Assembly: GCF_021172065.1 (NCBI RefSeq)
Contig: NZ_CP087880.1
Location: forward strand, 2,828,583 to 2,892,582
Direction of reading: 5' to 3'
DNA: 64,000 nucleotides
Source: Pseudocitrobacter corydidari
GTDB taxonomy: Bacteria > Pseudomonadota > Gammaproteobacteria > Enterobacterales > Enterobacteriaceae
Shown here: piece by piece, positions 7,778 to 16,200 of the stretch
How positions within the stretch are numbered: the first letter of the stretch is position 1
Layout of the letters: each line of letters opens with the position of its first letter
The notes under the pieces: model-generated
Told to the model about the DNA's origin: nothing
The model's database searches: none
What the model saw: the letters and a program-made list of their open reading frames with translations, nothing else
Made by a program: the position numbers and the translations under genes

Positions 7778-8818
7778 TTATGCTGTTGGTAATAGCGTCA
7801 TCTTACAGACCAGATCCGGCCTGAAGTTGTATGCCATGAGGCTGTATTCACTATATAAATTCCGATTTCGTAACTCGTCGAAAGCTCTGTATGCGTACCA
7901 ATCTTCAACATCACCAGAAGCGGAGATTTCAAGATGGCGAGCACATGGACCAATGAAGCGTCCCATAGGGGAACTCTGCTCAACCGGAGCATTTCCAAAG
8001 ACCGGAACAAGGAAAGCCTCGTTTGACTTGATACCGCTGAATGCTGAATCGCTGACTTCGATCAGACGCACAGAACCCAGCATAAACGAACTAAAGCCTG
8101 GCAGAACATCAGACGGGAACAGCACATCAGAACCAACCAGCCCGTTTGAATAAACTAGCAATTCACGAATCTGAGGAGAATATCTCACAGCACGGTAGGC
8201 ATCAGATCCGCACAGCAGAACCCAACCACGCAGATATTGAGTTAGTCCACCCATCAGCGCTTTAGTGGCGCTAACCTGATCGTCAATGTCGCGCATCGGG
8301 TCATCATTCACACCTTGGTGCAAATCAGCGGTTCGCTGGTTCAGGGAGAATTCTACAGCCCAATCGATCTCATTTTGCTGAGTACCCCAAGCGTTAACTT
8401 TATTGAAAATCAAAGCCTGCCAATAGGCATATTCACGTGAGCGCTCAAACTTGGCACGCATCTGAATAAACTTATTGGCCTCAATCTCATCAAGAGACTG
8501 CTCCATAGTGCTGCCAGGTTTACGGTAACCTTTGAGATCTGCCGAAGTCACACGGTCAGTCACACCAGACCAAGGCAATTCGTATAAATACGAGCCTGCT
8601 GTCGGCTTCTCGATAGTCCCCCACTCCGAACTGAAACGCATCAATGGCGCATCCACACCAATAGATGCCTCTTGGATACGATCCATACTAACTTTGTGGG
8701 AATCTGCGATCTGACGGTCTGCAAATACATCAAGGTGAGTCAGCAGTAAATTGCTCTGCGGAACCTGAGTACGGAAGACCTTGCTGTAATTAACATAATC
8801 GAATGATTTAATAGCCAT
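7778..8818 (-). CDS. Phage major capsid protein, lambda gpE-like
   Basis: 346 residues, close to the 341 of lambda gpE. Overall pattern (N-terminal LLLTHLDVFADRQIADS, Arg/Glu-rich middle with EYAYWQALIFNKVNAWG, late PVFGNAPVE and CKMTLLPTA ending) fits the HK97-fold capsid E family. The decoration protein gene lies immediately upstream (23-base gap), the same D-then-E order as lambda. There is no scaffold/protease, portal or terminase gene on either side. The frame is intact from start to stop, so the gene is not decayed. A role in making satellite-sized capsids, or in interfering with phage assembly, is inference. Confidence 0.8.
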   Translation of the reverse strand: MAIKSFDYVNYSKVFRTQVPQSNLLLTHLDVFADRQIADSHKVSMDRIQEASIGVDAPLMRFSSEWGTIEKPTAGSYLYELPWSGVTDRVTSADLKGYRKPGSTMEQSLDEIEANKFIQMRAKFERSREYAYWQALIFNKVNAWGTQQNEIDWAVEFSLNQRTADLHQGVNDDPMRDIDDQVSATKALMGGLTQYLRGWVLLCGSDAYRAVRYSPQIRELLVYSNGLVGSDVLFPSDVLPGFSSFMLGSVRLIEVSDSAFSGIKSNEAFLVPVFGNAPVEQSSPMGRFIGPCARHLEISASGDVEDWYAYRAFDELRNRNLYSEYSLMAYNFRPDLVCKMTLLPTA

Positions 8819-8841
8819 TTTTGAAGTCCTTTTCTTGTTTG

Positions 8842-9192
8842 TTATTCTGCGATGACAGCATCGTCAGAGGTCAGGCGAATGTTTCCGTTGGCGGTCAATG
8901 CTGCTAGTGCTGCATTTGTTGCTGAACCCATTACGGCGCGGATTGCTTCTGGGTACACATAAATCAGGCGGTCAGCCACGATGACAGGAACATCAGAACC
9001 TGCCTCAGCGTAGGAGAGGCACAGAAGCGCATCAGTCCCAGAGGTGTAAAGCGTTCCGGTAGAGGTCACCACGGAACCTGGTTCCACAGCCTGTGCGAGT
9101 GTCGCGAATACAATCGTTCTGCGGTCAAAATTGGCATATGCCGAATTTTTCACCACGTTGTTATACGTTTTTGGATAATCTTCCAGTTTCAT
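8842..9192 (-). CDS. Phage head decoration protein, lambda gpD-like
   Basis: 116 residues (lambda gpD has 110). Features seen: GSVVTSTGTLYTSGTDALLCLS and repeated Ala/Thr-rich beta segments ending in ANGNIRLTSDDAV, the pattern of trimeric capsid-stabilising proteins. GGAG about 9 bases before the ATG. Followed by the capsid gene, presumably one transcript. The call depends partly on the neighbouring capsid gene. Confidence 0.65.
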   Translation of the reverse strand: MKLEDYPKTYNNVVKNSAYANFDRRTIVFATLAQAVEPGSVVTSTGTLYTSGTDALLCLSYAEAGSDVPVIVADRLIYVYPEAIRAVMGSATNAALAALTANGNIRLTSDDAVIAE

Positions 9193-9936
9193 AGTCTTGA
9201 ATCTCCATTCAGGTCATCGCCAATGATGGCGTTATTATTTCTCTGGCAAATTTGCCATTGAGGGGCGAAAAGAAAGCCGCTATCAGCGACTTCGTTCACT
9301 TCGTTTTCCATACAGAAAAAGACCAAGGCGAGAATATCCCGCCTGGTGTAGGTCAGTAGTTTTCTGATGGAGAGATATGGAAAGCATGATCGGTGAGTCA
9401 CGCTTCAGGAATGAGGGAGCGCAGCAGCGGGAGACCTCATATCTTCGCTGCCGCACTCAATGCCAGTTTGCATCATGGCAAGATGACCGACGAGGAGAGC
9501 GCCGGATTTAATGGCAAATCCAGACCAGTGGCCCGGACTTTGTACGCCCTATGACATCGCAACGCGATTTAAAACATAGTTTTAAACCCGTCCACAGATG
9601 CTAAAGGCGAATCTTAATCTTTTATTGGGTTGCCGCCATGGCATAGCCTTTTCAGGCCGATAATCTAGAGAGCAATCACAGCAGGAAAGGATTCAATGAT
9701 AATAATAACCAATATAAACTATTTTATCATTTAATTATTAATTTTACAATCAAAAGGTTACATCATTACTATGTGTAAGAGCTATAAAGTTCTATGAAGC
9801 TATACCGGTATCCACTTCCAACAGCATCAGAAGAGTTAGCAAATTTAAGTGGAGTAAAGAAGTCACATCTGTCTATTCATCCAGTTATTTTCTTGTTTTC
9901 CTCCCTCAATTGAGGTATAAAAAACAGAAAATAATC
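9193..9936. other. 744-base gene-poor interval upstream of the capsid pair
   Basis: Divergent region between the leftward decoration gene and the rightward unknown gene at 9952. It holds a palindrome (9244-9257), GC-rich imperfect hairpins around 9417-9460, and an AT-rich stretch at 9690-9770 that could hold promoters. A 70-codon leftward ORF (9189-9401) overlaps the decoration start by 4 bases but has no recognisable features. In lambda-like phages the portal and protease genes would lie here; no trace of them is readable. Confidence 0.6.
9244..9257. promoter_or_regulatory. Perfect 14-bp palindrome before the decoration-capsid genes
   Basis: TGGCAAATTTGCCA, 52 bases upstream of the decoration start codon. 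A symmetric site of this size suits a dimeric repressor, perhaps the XRE or small HTH protein encoded nearby. No direct evidence of binding. Confidence 0.35.
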
Positions 9937-9951
9937 ATGAGGCCTATACCG

Positions 9952-10671
9952 ATGTACTCTCATAATCTCGAAAAAACCGTAGTATTGGCTGATCCGAATG
10001 ATATCGAATCTTACTTGCAACCTCTGAATCTCAGTCAAAACGACCTTATACGCATTCTTGAGCGTGGTTTGTCTGGTCGCTATTCCACTACACAAAATCA
10101 CCCCGTAACGTCTCGCGGACAGTACTTTTACGGTGAAGGGGTAAGCGCTGCCAGAGATATCCTTGCTCCGAAGGGGTTCAAGCGATTGTCTCTACGAAAC
10201 GTTGAATTGACTATTAGTAAAACGGTGGCGATTTATCTCTGCCGTGGCTGCGATCAAACGGGTTTGGTTCATGGCTATCCTGAGTCACGTATGAAGAAAG
10301 GAGACTTTACTCGTGAACTCATGGGGCTAATCCATAATAACCACCCTGGTCAGGGGAAACTAATGCTGGATGATAACCAGCTCAAATTAGATTTAGACCT
10401 GCCAGAAGGTGAGGTTGTCCCATTACTCCCGAACAAAATCGGACGGGACTTATGGTTCTTACTTTACGATTTTGATGAACTGGATGAATTCAACCGTGTA
10501 GGTATTCGCGCGGAGCTGTCCCGACCTGTTTCCTACAATGACAAAAATGTTGTTAACAGTTTTTCTACTCGTTTGATTCTTAATGCCCATCAGCCAGATC
10601 CAATGGTTCAGGGTGGTGAGACTCCTCAGTTTACACCAGATATTGATCTTGATATTTTGAAAACAGGCTAA
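9952..10671 (+). CDS. Unknown protein encoded with an XRE-ImmA/IrrE gene
   Basis: 239 residues from the ATG at 9952, chosen because GAGG sits 9 bases before it; an ATG at 9937 in frame lacks such a site. I do not recognise the family. The middle contains a possible metal-binding or redox pair (YLCRGCDQTG), and charged segments alternate with predicted beta strands (RDLWFLLYDFDELDEF). No signal peptide or membrane segment. The stop codon is 9 bases before the XRE-ImmA gene, so the two are probably co-transcribed and act together, either as a toxin-antitoxin-like pair or as a protease with its substrate. Confidence 0.7.
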   Translation: MYSHNLEKTVVLADPNDIESYLQPLNLSQNDLIRILERGLSGRYSTTQNHPVTSRGQYFYGEGVSAARDILAPKGFKRLSLRNVELTISKTVAIYLCRGCDQTGLVHGYPESRMKKGDFTRELMGLIHNNHPGQGKLMLDDNQLKLDLDLPEGEVVPLLPNKIGRDLWFLLYDFDELDEFNRVGIRAELSRPVSYNDKNVVNSFSTRLILNAHQPDPMVQGGETPQFTPDIDLDILKTG

Positions 10672-10680
10672 AGATGCACC

Positions 10681-11793
10681 ATGTTTAATTCAGAGCGTTT
10701 ACGTATAGCAAGAGAACGGAGAGGCCTGACTCAAAGAGCGCTAGCTGAAGCTGCTGGATTAACCAGCAAGACCATTTCTAACTATGAAAAAGCAGGTATC
10801 TTCGAGCCAATTGCCAGCGATAGTATGGAAAGAATCGCTTCTGTTTTGGAATATCCTATCGAATTTTTCCTCGATCGGGATGTTCCTTCATTGACGCCCG
10901 AAGCCGTCAGTTTTCGTGCAATGACAAAGTTAAGCGCCCAAAAACGTGATTCGGCACTCGGCGCTGGCAAACTAGCACAAGAATTATCGGCATGGATTGA
11001 TGGGCAATTCAAGTTACCGAAGCCCAACATCCCTGATTGTAGTTTCGACGGATATTCTGAGCCGGAGCGTGCTGCTAGAGCAGTTAGAGAAGCCTGGGGT
11101 ATTGGTGAACTATCAATTTCGAACATAATTCATTTGCTTGAAGCTAATGGCGTCAGGGTATTCTCACTTGCTGAAAATTGCGTTGAAGTAGATGCTTTTT
11201 CATTTTGGATGGACGAAAAACCCTTTGTTCTGCTGAATACAATGAAAACTCCAGAACGCAGCCGCTTTGACGCTGCTCATGAGCTTGGTCATTTGGTTCT
11301 GCACAAACACTCCAGCAACAATGGTCGCCAAGCTGAACAGGATGCAGATCGCTTTGCTTCGGCGTTATTGATGCCTGAGCGTAGTATCTTAGCCTCAGTA
11401 CCAAGGATGCCTAGCCTAGACCAGCTTGTTTTATTGAAGAAAAATTGGAAAGTGTCCCTAGCGGCTCTAGTTCGACGTACCTTTGATGTCGGTTTGTCTT
11501 CTGAATGGCATTACAGACAACTGGCGATAGAACTCAACCGCCGTGGTTACCGTACTGGGGAACCCCAGGGCATGCCAGAACGAGAGAAGTCGTTGATTTT
11601 GGAAAAAGTCTTTACATCGTTGCACTCTCAGGGAGTAAAGCGTGTCGAAATACTTAAACAGCTGCGCTTCCCCGCTGATGAAATAGGCGCGCTCACATTT
11701 AACAATCGCTTCTTCATGGAGGCCATAGCTGGGGACGGCCTTTCGTCGTCGATCAAACACAAACGACCACCTCATTTAAGTCTTGTCAAATAA
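10681..11793 (+). CDS. XRE-family HTH regulator fused to an ImmA/IrrE metallopeptidase
   Basis: 370 residues. An HTH of Cro/CI type fills residues 1-60 (RGLTQRALAEAAGLTSKTIS). The peptidase domain is centred on HELGHLVLHKH near residue 200, a zinc HExxH motif, with the downstream EQDADRFASALLMP block typical of ImmA/IrrE. Family members in integrative elements cleave repressors and trigger excision or SOS-like responses; HTH fusions also act as sensors in toxin-antitoxin and defence loci. It follows the unknown 239-residue gene by 9 bases. Its target could be the element's own repressor functions or its partner protein. Confidence 0.9.
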   Translation: MFNSERLRIARERRGLTQRALAEAAGLTSKTISNYEKAGIFEPIASDSMERIASVLEYPIEFFLDRDVPSLTPEAVSFRAMTKLSAQKRDSALGAGKLAQELSAWIDGQFKLPKPNIPDCSFDGYSEPERAARAVREAWGIGELSISNIIHLLEANGVRVFSLAENCVEVDAFSFWMDEKPFVLLNTMKTPERSRFDAAHELGHLVLHKHSSNNGRQAEQDADRFASALLMPERSILASVPRMPSLDQLVLLKKNWKVSLAALVRRTFDVGLSSEWHYRQLAIELNRRGYRTGEPQGMPEREKSLILEKVFTSLHSQGVKRVEILKQLRFPADEIGALTFNNRFFMEAIAGDGLSSSIKHKRPPHLSLVK

Positions 11794-11855
11794 TCCTATA
11801 TGCGACAATCGGCGGTTTACTCCGCCGTATTTAGCTCGAGTCCGTTAATCTCATA

Positions 11856-12191
11856 TTAAGCTAACCTGTTGATCTGGTAGCCTAAATACTTTAGCGCTAA
11901 CCACTGTTCATTAGTCAGATCTTCGATCTTGCTCTTCATCATGAGACTGACCGGACGGAGGTTAGCGGGTCCACCCTGAACGGCAGCGGTTAAAGCTATG
12001 CCTTTGCTTTTGATAGCCTTGCCACCTTTCGGGGCTGATTTGCTGGCTGTTGCAGTCGAAGCGGTCAGATATCCCTCGATAGCATCAGCCAACACCTGGT
12101 GGGCGCTTTTATTCAGATCTCCGCTCTCCGGTTCGGCAGCGGCCTGCATTGCGGCGAGAATATCGGCGCGGATGTCGTTTACGTTTTTCAT
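11856..12191 (-). CDS. Small Ala/Lys-rich protein, last gene of the leftward operon
   Basis: 111 residues from the ATG at 12191 (MKNVNDIRADIL) with AGGA upstream; a longer in-frame start at 12224 lacks one. An N-terminal helix, a low-complexity Ala/Ser/Lys linker (STATASKSAPKGGKAIKSKG), then a short C-terminal block (LTNEQWLALKYLGYQIN). The linker suggests a nucleic-acid-associated tail. No family recognised. A 167-base gap separates it from the next upstream gene. Confidence 0.55.
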   Translation of the reverse strand: MKNVNDIRADILAAMQAAAEPESGDLNKSAHQVLADAIEGYLTASTATASKSAPKGGKAIKSKGIALTAAVQGGPANLRPVSLMMKSKIEDLTNEQWLALKYLGYQINRLA

Positions 12192-12358
12192 TTTTATGTT
12201 TCCTGTAGAGGTCCAGGCCGTCACGAAGCCATAGAAATACGGCTACCGCTAACGGCAGAAAGGATAAATATTCAAATAGGGTCAAGTTTCCCCGGCTGGG
12301 GTTGGGTCAGTGCATCGCAAGGCGATTAACAGCAATTGCTGTTAACCCTTTCAGGGTT

Positions 12359-12841
12359 TTAGTAATGCAGGCGTGGTGATCGGCGTTGGGGCGCTGCCTG
12401 CTTGCGTGAAATAGTCTTCCGGTACTCAATGAACAACGGATCGTCACTAACAGGCATTCGGGATGCCATTTCCTGATCGCTCACTCCGTCACGTTGAAGA
12501 AACGCGATCACAGAAAATAGAGGTAACTGGAGGTCAGCACAGATTTTTCCGAGCATTGCACCCGAGTCGAAATATTGGCGTACAGTTCGCTTAGTTGCGT
12601 ACTGACTGGTGTATTTCACCTTTCGAAACTTGGGATTCCATGTCTTAGCCAGTTCAGCTACAAACTCAGGATCAAGACGTAATAACAAGGCAACTTTGCC
12701 GGGGGTCATGCCATGCACAAGGAGTGCCTTAGCGGTTTTAACAATATCCTCATCACGGCGGCGCTTTTTAAAAAGACGCTCTAAATCTGGTTTTTTCTGG
12801 TCAGCCAGAGAGTGGCTGTTGCCAGTTACGTTCTCACACAA
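12359..12841 (-). CDS. Unknown basic protein, TTG start
   Basis: 160 residues. The only plausible start is TTG at 12841, supported by a strong GGAGG five bases before it; the next in-frame Met is 44 residues in. The middle (GMTPGKVALLLRLDPEFVAELAK) reads like a helix-turn-helix, followed by a second one (GAMLGKICADLQLPLFSVIAFL). Rich in Lys/Arg with a basic tail. Begins 15 bases after the winged-helix gene stop, so probably co-translated. DNA binding is an inference from the two HTH-like segments. Confidence 0.6.
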   Translation of the reverse strand: MCENVTGNSHSLADQKKPDLERLFKKRRRDEDIVKTAKALLVHGMTPGKVALLLRLDPEFVAELAKTWNPKFRKVKYTSQYATKRTVRQYFDSGAMLGKICADLQLPLFSVIAFLQRDGVSDQEMASRMPVSDDPLFIEYRKTISRKQAAPQRRSPRLHY

Positions 12842-12856
12842 TTATTCCTCCAAATG

Positions 12857-13546
12857 TTAAAATGGGGCTTCGCTCCAGCCTTGGGCTGTCTGGGGTGGCT
12901 CATAGTAAGTGCCTTGCCCCATGTACCCCGCATACTCCTGATAATTCTCCTCAGGCTCTTCATCATCTGGGGCTACAGATTTAAAACTGGCTTTCTGGCG
13001 AGGGAATTCAACAACATTCTCACCGGCTGGCCCACTCAGTAATGAATCATCACCACCGGGTAAATCAGCATCGACAGGAACATCCACAGGAGGTAAAGAT
13101 CCGGTTTGTTCAACAACAGGCGCGGCAGATTCCACCACGAAAGATTCCATAACAGGTTTTTGCTCATTCTTACCGCTCTCCTCGGTTTCCACTTTTCTAT
13201 TACTCACCTGCGTGGAATTATGATCGTCAAGAAAAACCATCAACGATGGATCGAGTTCGACCGGAGAAATTTTGTGTGTTCTCCCTTGCTCTTCCTCAAA
13301 AGTGATCATTCCCGCTTCACGAAGCTTGTTCCTGAAATTACGAACGGCTTCGGGCTTGCAGCCGCAACGTTTACCAATCATGCCAACAGACTCGTAATAA
13401 GTTCTGCCTGTTTTGTCATAGCTGTAAACCAGAGATAGCAAAATTTTCATGTTGCCATTAATGGTCAGGCCGTTGTACTCGGTAAGGTCGAGAATGCTGT
13501 ATTCAAGTTTTACAAAATCCTTACTGTCCCGGTTCTGTTTGCTCAT
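12857..13546 (-). CDS. Winged-helix protein, possible replication initiator or regulator
   Basis: 229 residues. Residues 1-100 (LTEYNGLTINGNMKILLSL, then GMIGKRCGCKPEAVRNFRNKL and GMITFEEEQG) have the layout of the N-terminal winged helix of plasmid/phage replication and DnaD-like proteins. The remaining 130 residues are acidic, Pro/Glu-rich and probably disordered, ending in Tyr/Gln-rich sequence. Its start lies inside the end of the RHH gene (26-base overlap). With iteron-like repeats 1.5 kb upstream, a role in replication is plausible but not demonstrated; simple transcription regulation is equally possible. Confidence 0.6.
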   Translation of the reverse strand: MSKQNRDSKDFVKLEYSILDLTEYNGLTINGNMKILLSLVYSYDKTGRTYYESVGMIGKRCGCKPEAVRNFRNKLREAGMITFEEEQGRTHKISPVELDPSLMVFLDDHNSTQVSNRKVETEESGKNEQKPVMESFVVESAAPVVEQTGSLPPVDVPVDADLPGGDDSLLSGPAGENVVEFPRQKASFKSVAPDDEEPEENYQEYAGYMGQGTYYEPPQTAQGWSEAPF

Positions 13547-13724
13547 TCTGTTCTCCGTAAAGTGTCGCCTTGCTGGCTAATGCTGGTTTGATGTCTGGTG
13601 TGTTGTCGAAAATGTTCGCGGCAGTCTCCAAGATTTCATTACAGAGCCGTGCCAGGGGCTTATCCTGCCTGTTAGCTTCAGTCAGTAGAGCTTGATAAAT
13701 GTGCTGCTGGAATTTGATGTGCAT
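13521..13724 (-). CDS. Ribbon-helix-helix-like small protein
   Basis: 67 residues. The pattern MHIKFQQHIYQALLTEANRQ followed by KPLARLCNEIL matches a beta strand plus two helices of Arc/MetJ-type repressors. C-terminal half is short and polar. Such proteins serve as copy-control, partition or antitoxin repressors on plasmids. It overlaps the winged-helix gene by 26 bases, suggesting coupled translation. Confidence 0.6.
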   Translation of the reverse strand: MHIKFQQHIYQALLTEANRQDKPLARLCNEILETAANIFDNTPDIKPALASKATLYGEQNEQTEPGQ

Positions 13725-13811
13725 TCAAGTGTCCTCCTCGTTCTGGGTACAAAAGAAACCTCTCCAGTGGTAACCAAGAAGGCGAACCGGATCAGGTTTT
13801 GTTCAGTGTTG

Positions 13812-14258
13812 TTAGGCTGCGGTTGCTGTTGGGAATTCGCCAGCCAGTGGATAACCGTAGGCTTCAAGTTCTTCTGCACCGCTGACAGCCACAAGCAGCA
13901 TAATGATCTGCTCATGAGTCAGTGCAAGATTGAATTTGTTCAGATAAAGCTGGCGATGACCTTCCAGGATTGGGCGAAGTATCTCGGTCAACGGCATTCC
14001 GGCAGCGCGTTGATTACTCAGCGGCTTAAGGATGGTTTTAAACGCTCGCGCCTGCTTTGCCTTTTTGCGCTCCTGCTTCAGGATATGCAGGCAGACGGCA
14101 ATCTGAGGAAGTCGAGCATGCACAGCGTCTGCCCCGCCGTTTCTACTAATGAAGGCCCACAAGGCTGATTTGGTGTATTTGCCGTTCAGGATGAGATCAG
14201 CGATCTGCTCGCCTGTCATAGTGGTCAGGTCGAGACGTTGGGATTTTGGTTTATTCAT
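13812..14258 (-). CDS. Unknown 148-residue protein, first gene of the leftward operon
   Basis: Starts with MNKPKSQRLDLTTMTGEQIADLILNG; the middle is basic (KQERKKAKQARAFKTILKPL) and the end is hydrophobic with an Ala-rich tail. No family recognised and no signal peptide. An 87-base gap separates it from the RHH gene. A gene-poor, AT-rich zone lies upstream, so the operon promoter is probably between 14260 and 14480. Confidence 0.6.
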   Translation of the reverse strand: MNKPKSQRLDLTTMTGEQIADLILNGKYTKSALWAFISRNGGADAVHARLPQIAVCLHILKQERKKAKQARAFKTILKPLSNQRAAGMPLTEILRPILEGHRQLYLNKFNLALTHEQIIMLLVAVSGAEELEAYGYPLAGEFPTATAA

Positions 14259-14994
14259 TGGGTTCTCCGTTTCTGTTAAAAGAATTATTAGCGGAGGTCT
14301 TTTGTACCCATTTTGTATTGCCGTGAGATTGACAAGGGATGTCGTGATGACGGCAAAATTATTCGAGGATTCGTAGGTAAATCATCACCCTACTAAGATC
14401 TATTGTATCAGATCACTTTGTAAATAGCAATCATTATCATTTATGTTTTTATAATATATAATAACCATCATCACATTATCATCCAAATAAATCTTTGCCA
14501 ATAGGGCTAAGTCGCTCTGTATCGCTTCATGCGGGGACTTGTCACCATAGGAGTACATACGTATCACCACCACCGTTTAAACGCCGTAGAGAGGCGTTGA
14601 GGAGGTCTGTTAGTTAACCCGCCCCGCCCCGGAGTGAACCGGACAGATGCAAAGCAGTCCTCTACGCCGTGCTCCGATCCACATATGGCGAACAAGTTCG
14701 CAGCTTCCACACAGAGTGAGAGCGTAGCCTGTCGGGTTACCCGAGTCACAGAGCGGAGCGATGTGTTAACGAGGGTTAGAAGGTCACGAGATGGCGTGGC
14801 TGTTTCACGTCAGCGAAGGTGAGCTTCTTACCACAAACATATCTGAAGTGGCTGACCAGCCATTGTTGAGCGGAGCGATGCAGAAGCATCACTATTAAAA
14901 CTAACAGAATGACCAACCGTCATTCCGTGCTCTCGACCTGGAGGTACTTTTCTTATCAGTTCTTTTATGGAGATTGTTATTTATTATTATTGTG

Positions 14995-15073
14995 CTCGAA
15001 AATCGACTACCCCCTACTCGAAAATCGTGCAGGTAGGTGCTCGAAAATCGAGGGGGTGGGTACACGAAAATCG
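14995..15073. repeat. Four iteron-like direct repeats, 22-23 bp period
   Basis: The 11-mer CTCGAAAATCG occurs at 14995-15005, 15017-15027 and 15040-15050, and a one-base variant CACGAAAATCG at 15063-15073. Start-to-start spacing is 22, 23 and 23 bases, i.e. about two helical turns. Copies two and four share the extension TGCAGGTA. An AT-rich stretch (14964-14993) abuts the left end. Period, number and flanking AT-rich DNA resemble plasmid oriV iterons; binding by the winged-helix or RHH protein of this element is inferred. Confidence 0.7.
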
Positions 15074-15811
15074 TGCAGGTATCACCGGGTGAGAATTTTC
15101 CAAGTCATCCACGCGACCAACGCACTGATGAAAACTTCTGGTTTGATCATGCTTCAATGGCACAATCAACGGCAACACCTGAGGCGGTCCAGACACCTGA
15201 TCCGCTCCGAGAATTGATCATCTCCCTCCCCCGCTTTCATCTGAAAGTACCGACCATTCTCCGCGCTGGCTGAAGATTGGCAACCCTATACTAGTTTTCT
15301 GTGAAAATTTGGTGGATGATCTTTATCATTGGCTATCCTGCGAACAAAGTAGATTAAATGCACCTCAAATAGCCTGTAATCCGTAGTTAATCATGCCAAA
15401 GTGGTCACTAAACGTACAAATAACAAGTCTGTACCTATGGGCGTTATGGTGTGGTGCATGCAGTGAAGCCAGTAATGGCACGGCCTAGGCAGATTTGCCA
15501 GTCGTGGTGTGGCTAAACACAATCACCGATCCGCCCTTCCATACCGAAAAAATTAATTTTCTTCGAAAAAACAACTGAAAACCTTCCACTCCTAGGCCTG
15601 TGAGAGCCTCTCAGCGTGGCGCTGTGCTATGGGTGTGTCAGTGGAAATAACGCCGTAGAGCAGCGCTGAGAGCGTATGCTGGGCTATTGATGTGGCTGTT
15701 TACATTGTTGTGGGAAATGGTACGAAACAGTGGCGGCCTGGCTCGGTGAATATCACCAGGTGATGGCTGACGTAGTGGACTGCTGGCAGGTATTAGAACT
15801 CACCTCTAACT

Positions 15812-15832
15812 TACACAATGCACATGTGTAAT
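15812..15832. repeat. Inverted repeat with 7-bp arms
   Basis: TTACACA and TGTGTAA separated by 7 bases. Together with the tandem repeat 57 bases further on it may form part of a recombination or operator site for the small recombinase. Confidence 0.45.
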
Positions 15833-15889
15833 TTAGCAAACTATTGATTCTTAAGGATTGTGTTGTGAATGAACACTCCAAGGGTCGTC

Positions 15890-15911
15890 TTATGCAGAAT
15901 TTATGCAGAAT
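15890..15911. repeat. 11-bp tandem repeat TTATGCAGAAT x2
   Basis: Two exact, head-to-tail copies at 15890-15900 and 15901-15911, about 290 bases upstream of the small tyrosine recombinase. May be recombinase accessory or core sites; no function is shown. Confidence 0.5.
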
Positions 15912-16139
15912 CAGGCAAGGATTATTCACTGGCAGAGCCAGCATGTGTGGTGTGCAGAGGACTGCCCTTAGATATTTCAAAAAGATGTTTCATTTTTATT
16001 GAACCACCGGAGAGACGGCCTAGCAAATCCCCAAGTGAGACCGGATATTTTCCGACACTAATATCTGAAGAGTGGCCCCCACTTTCGTTTCCCACAGCGC
16101 CGGAGTGGGTGTAGTAACATATAAAAAATCCTTTACAAT

Positions 16140-16154
16140 GATCATGTTATGATC
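16140..16154. promoter_or_regulatory. Inverted repeat upstream of the small recombinase gene
   Basis: GATCAT, 3-base spacer, ATGATC, 46 bases before the start codon. Placed where an operator or promoter element for the recombinase gene would be. Confidence 0.35.
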
Positions 16155-16200
16155 AATATTTGCATCCTAACTTACATATTGAACATCGGAGAGGGACGTA

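Larger units (their letters stand above)
14259..16200. other. 1.9 kb gene-poor zone, candidate origin and control region
   Basis: No convincing gene. From left to right: AT-rich DNA (14390-14490) suitable for promoters or duplex opening; a GC-richer tract with two copies of GAGCGGAGCGATG (14751-14763, 14868-14880); an AT-rich stretch followed by four iteron-like repeats (14995-15073); a region with related gctgagag-containing segments near 15600 and 15670; an inverted repeat (15812-15832); an 11-bp tandem repeat (15890-15911); and an inverted repeat (16140-16154) just before the small recombinase gene. Confidence 0.6.

Noticed and set aside
9189..9401. 70-codon ORF overlapping the decoration gene start by 4 bases
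   Set aside because: No family features, contains the palindrome, poor codon pattern. Mentioned within the interval but not called a gene.
14634..14822. 62-codon rightward ORF in the gene-poor zone
   Set aside because: No ribosome-binding site and Arg/Ser-biased composition typical of a chance frame; it overlaps repeated non-coding motifs.
14500..15000. Retron-like non-coding RNA
   Set aside because: No reverse transcriptase gene anywhere in the element.
14995..15073. CRISPR array
   Set aside because: Repeat unit is 11 bases with 11-12 base gaps, parts of which are shared between units; no cas gene nearby. Iteron-like array fits better.
15869..16114. 81-codon rightward ORF upstream of the recombinase
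   Set aside because: Its start lies in the tandem-repeat region, there is no ribosome-binding site, and Pro/Ser-rich residues look random.
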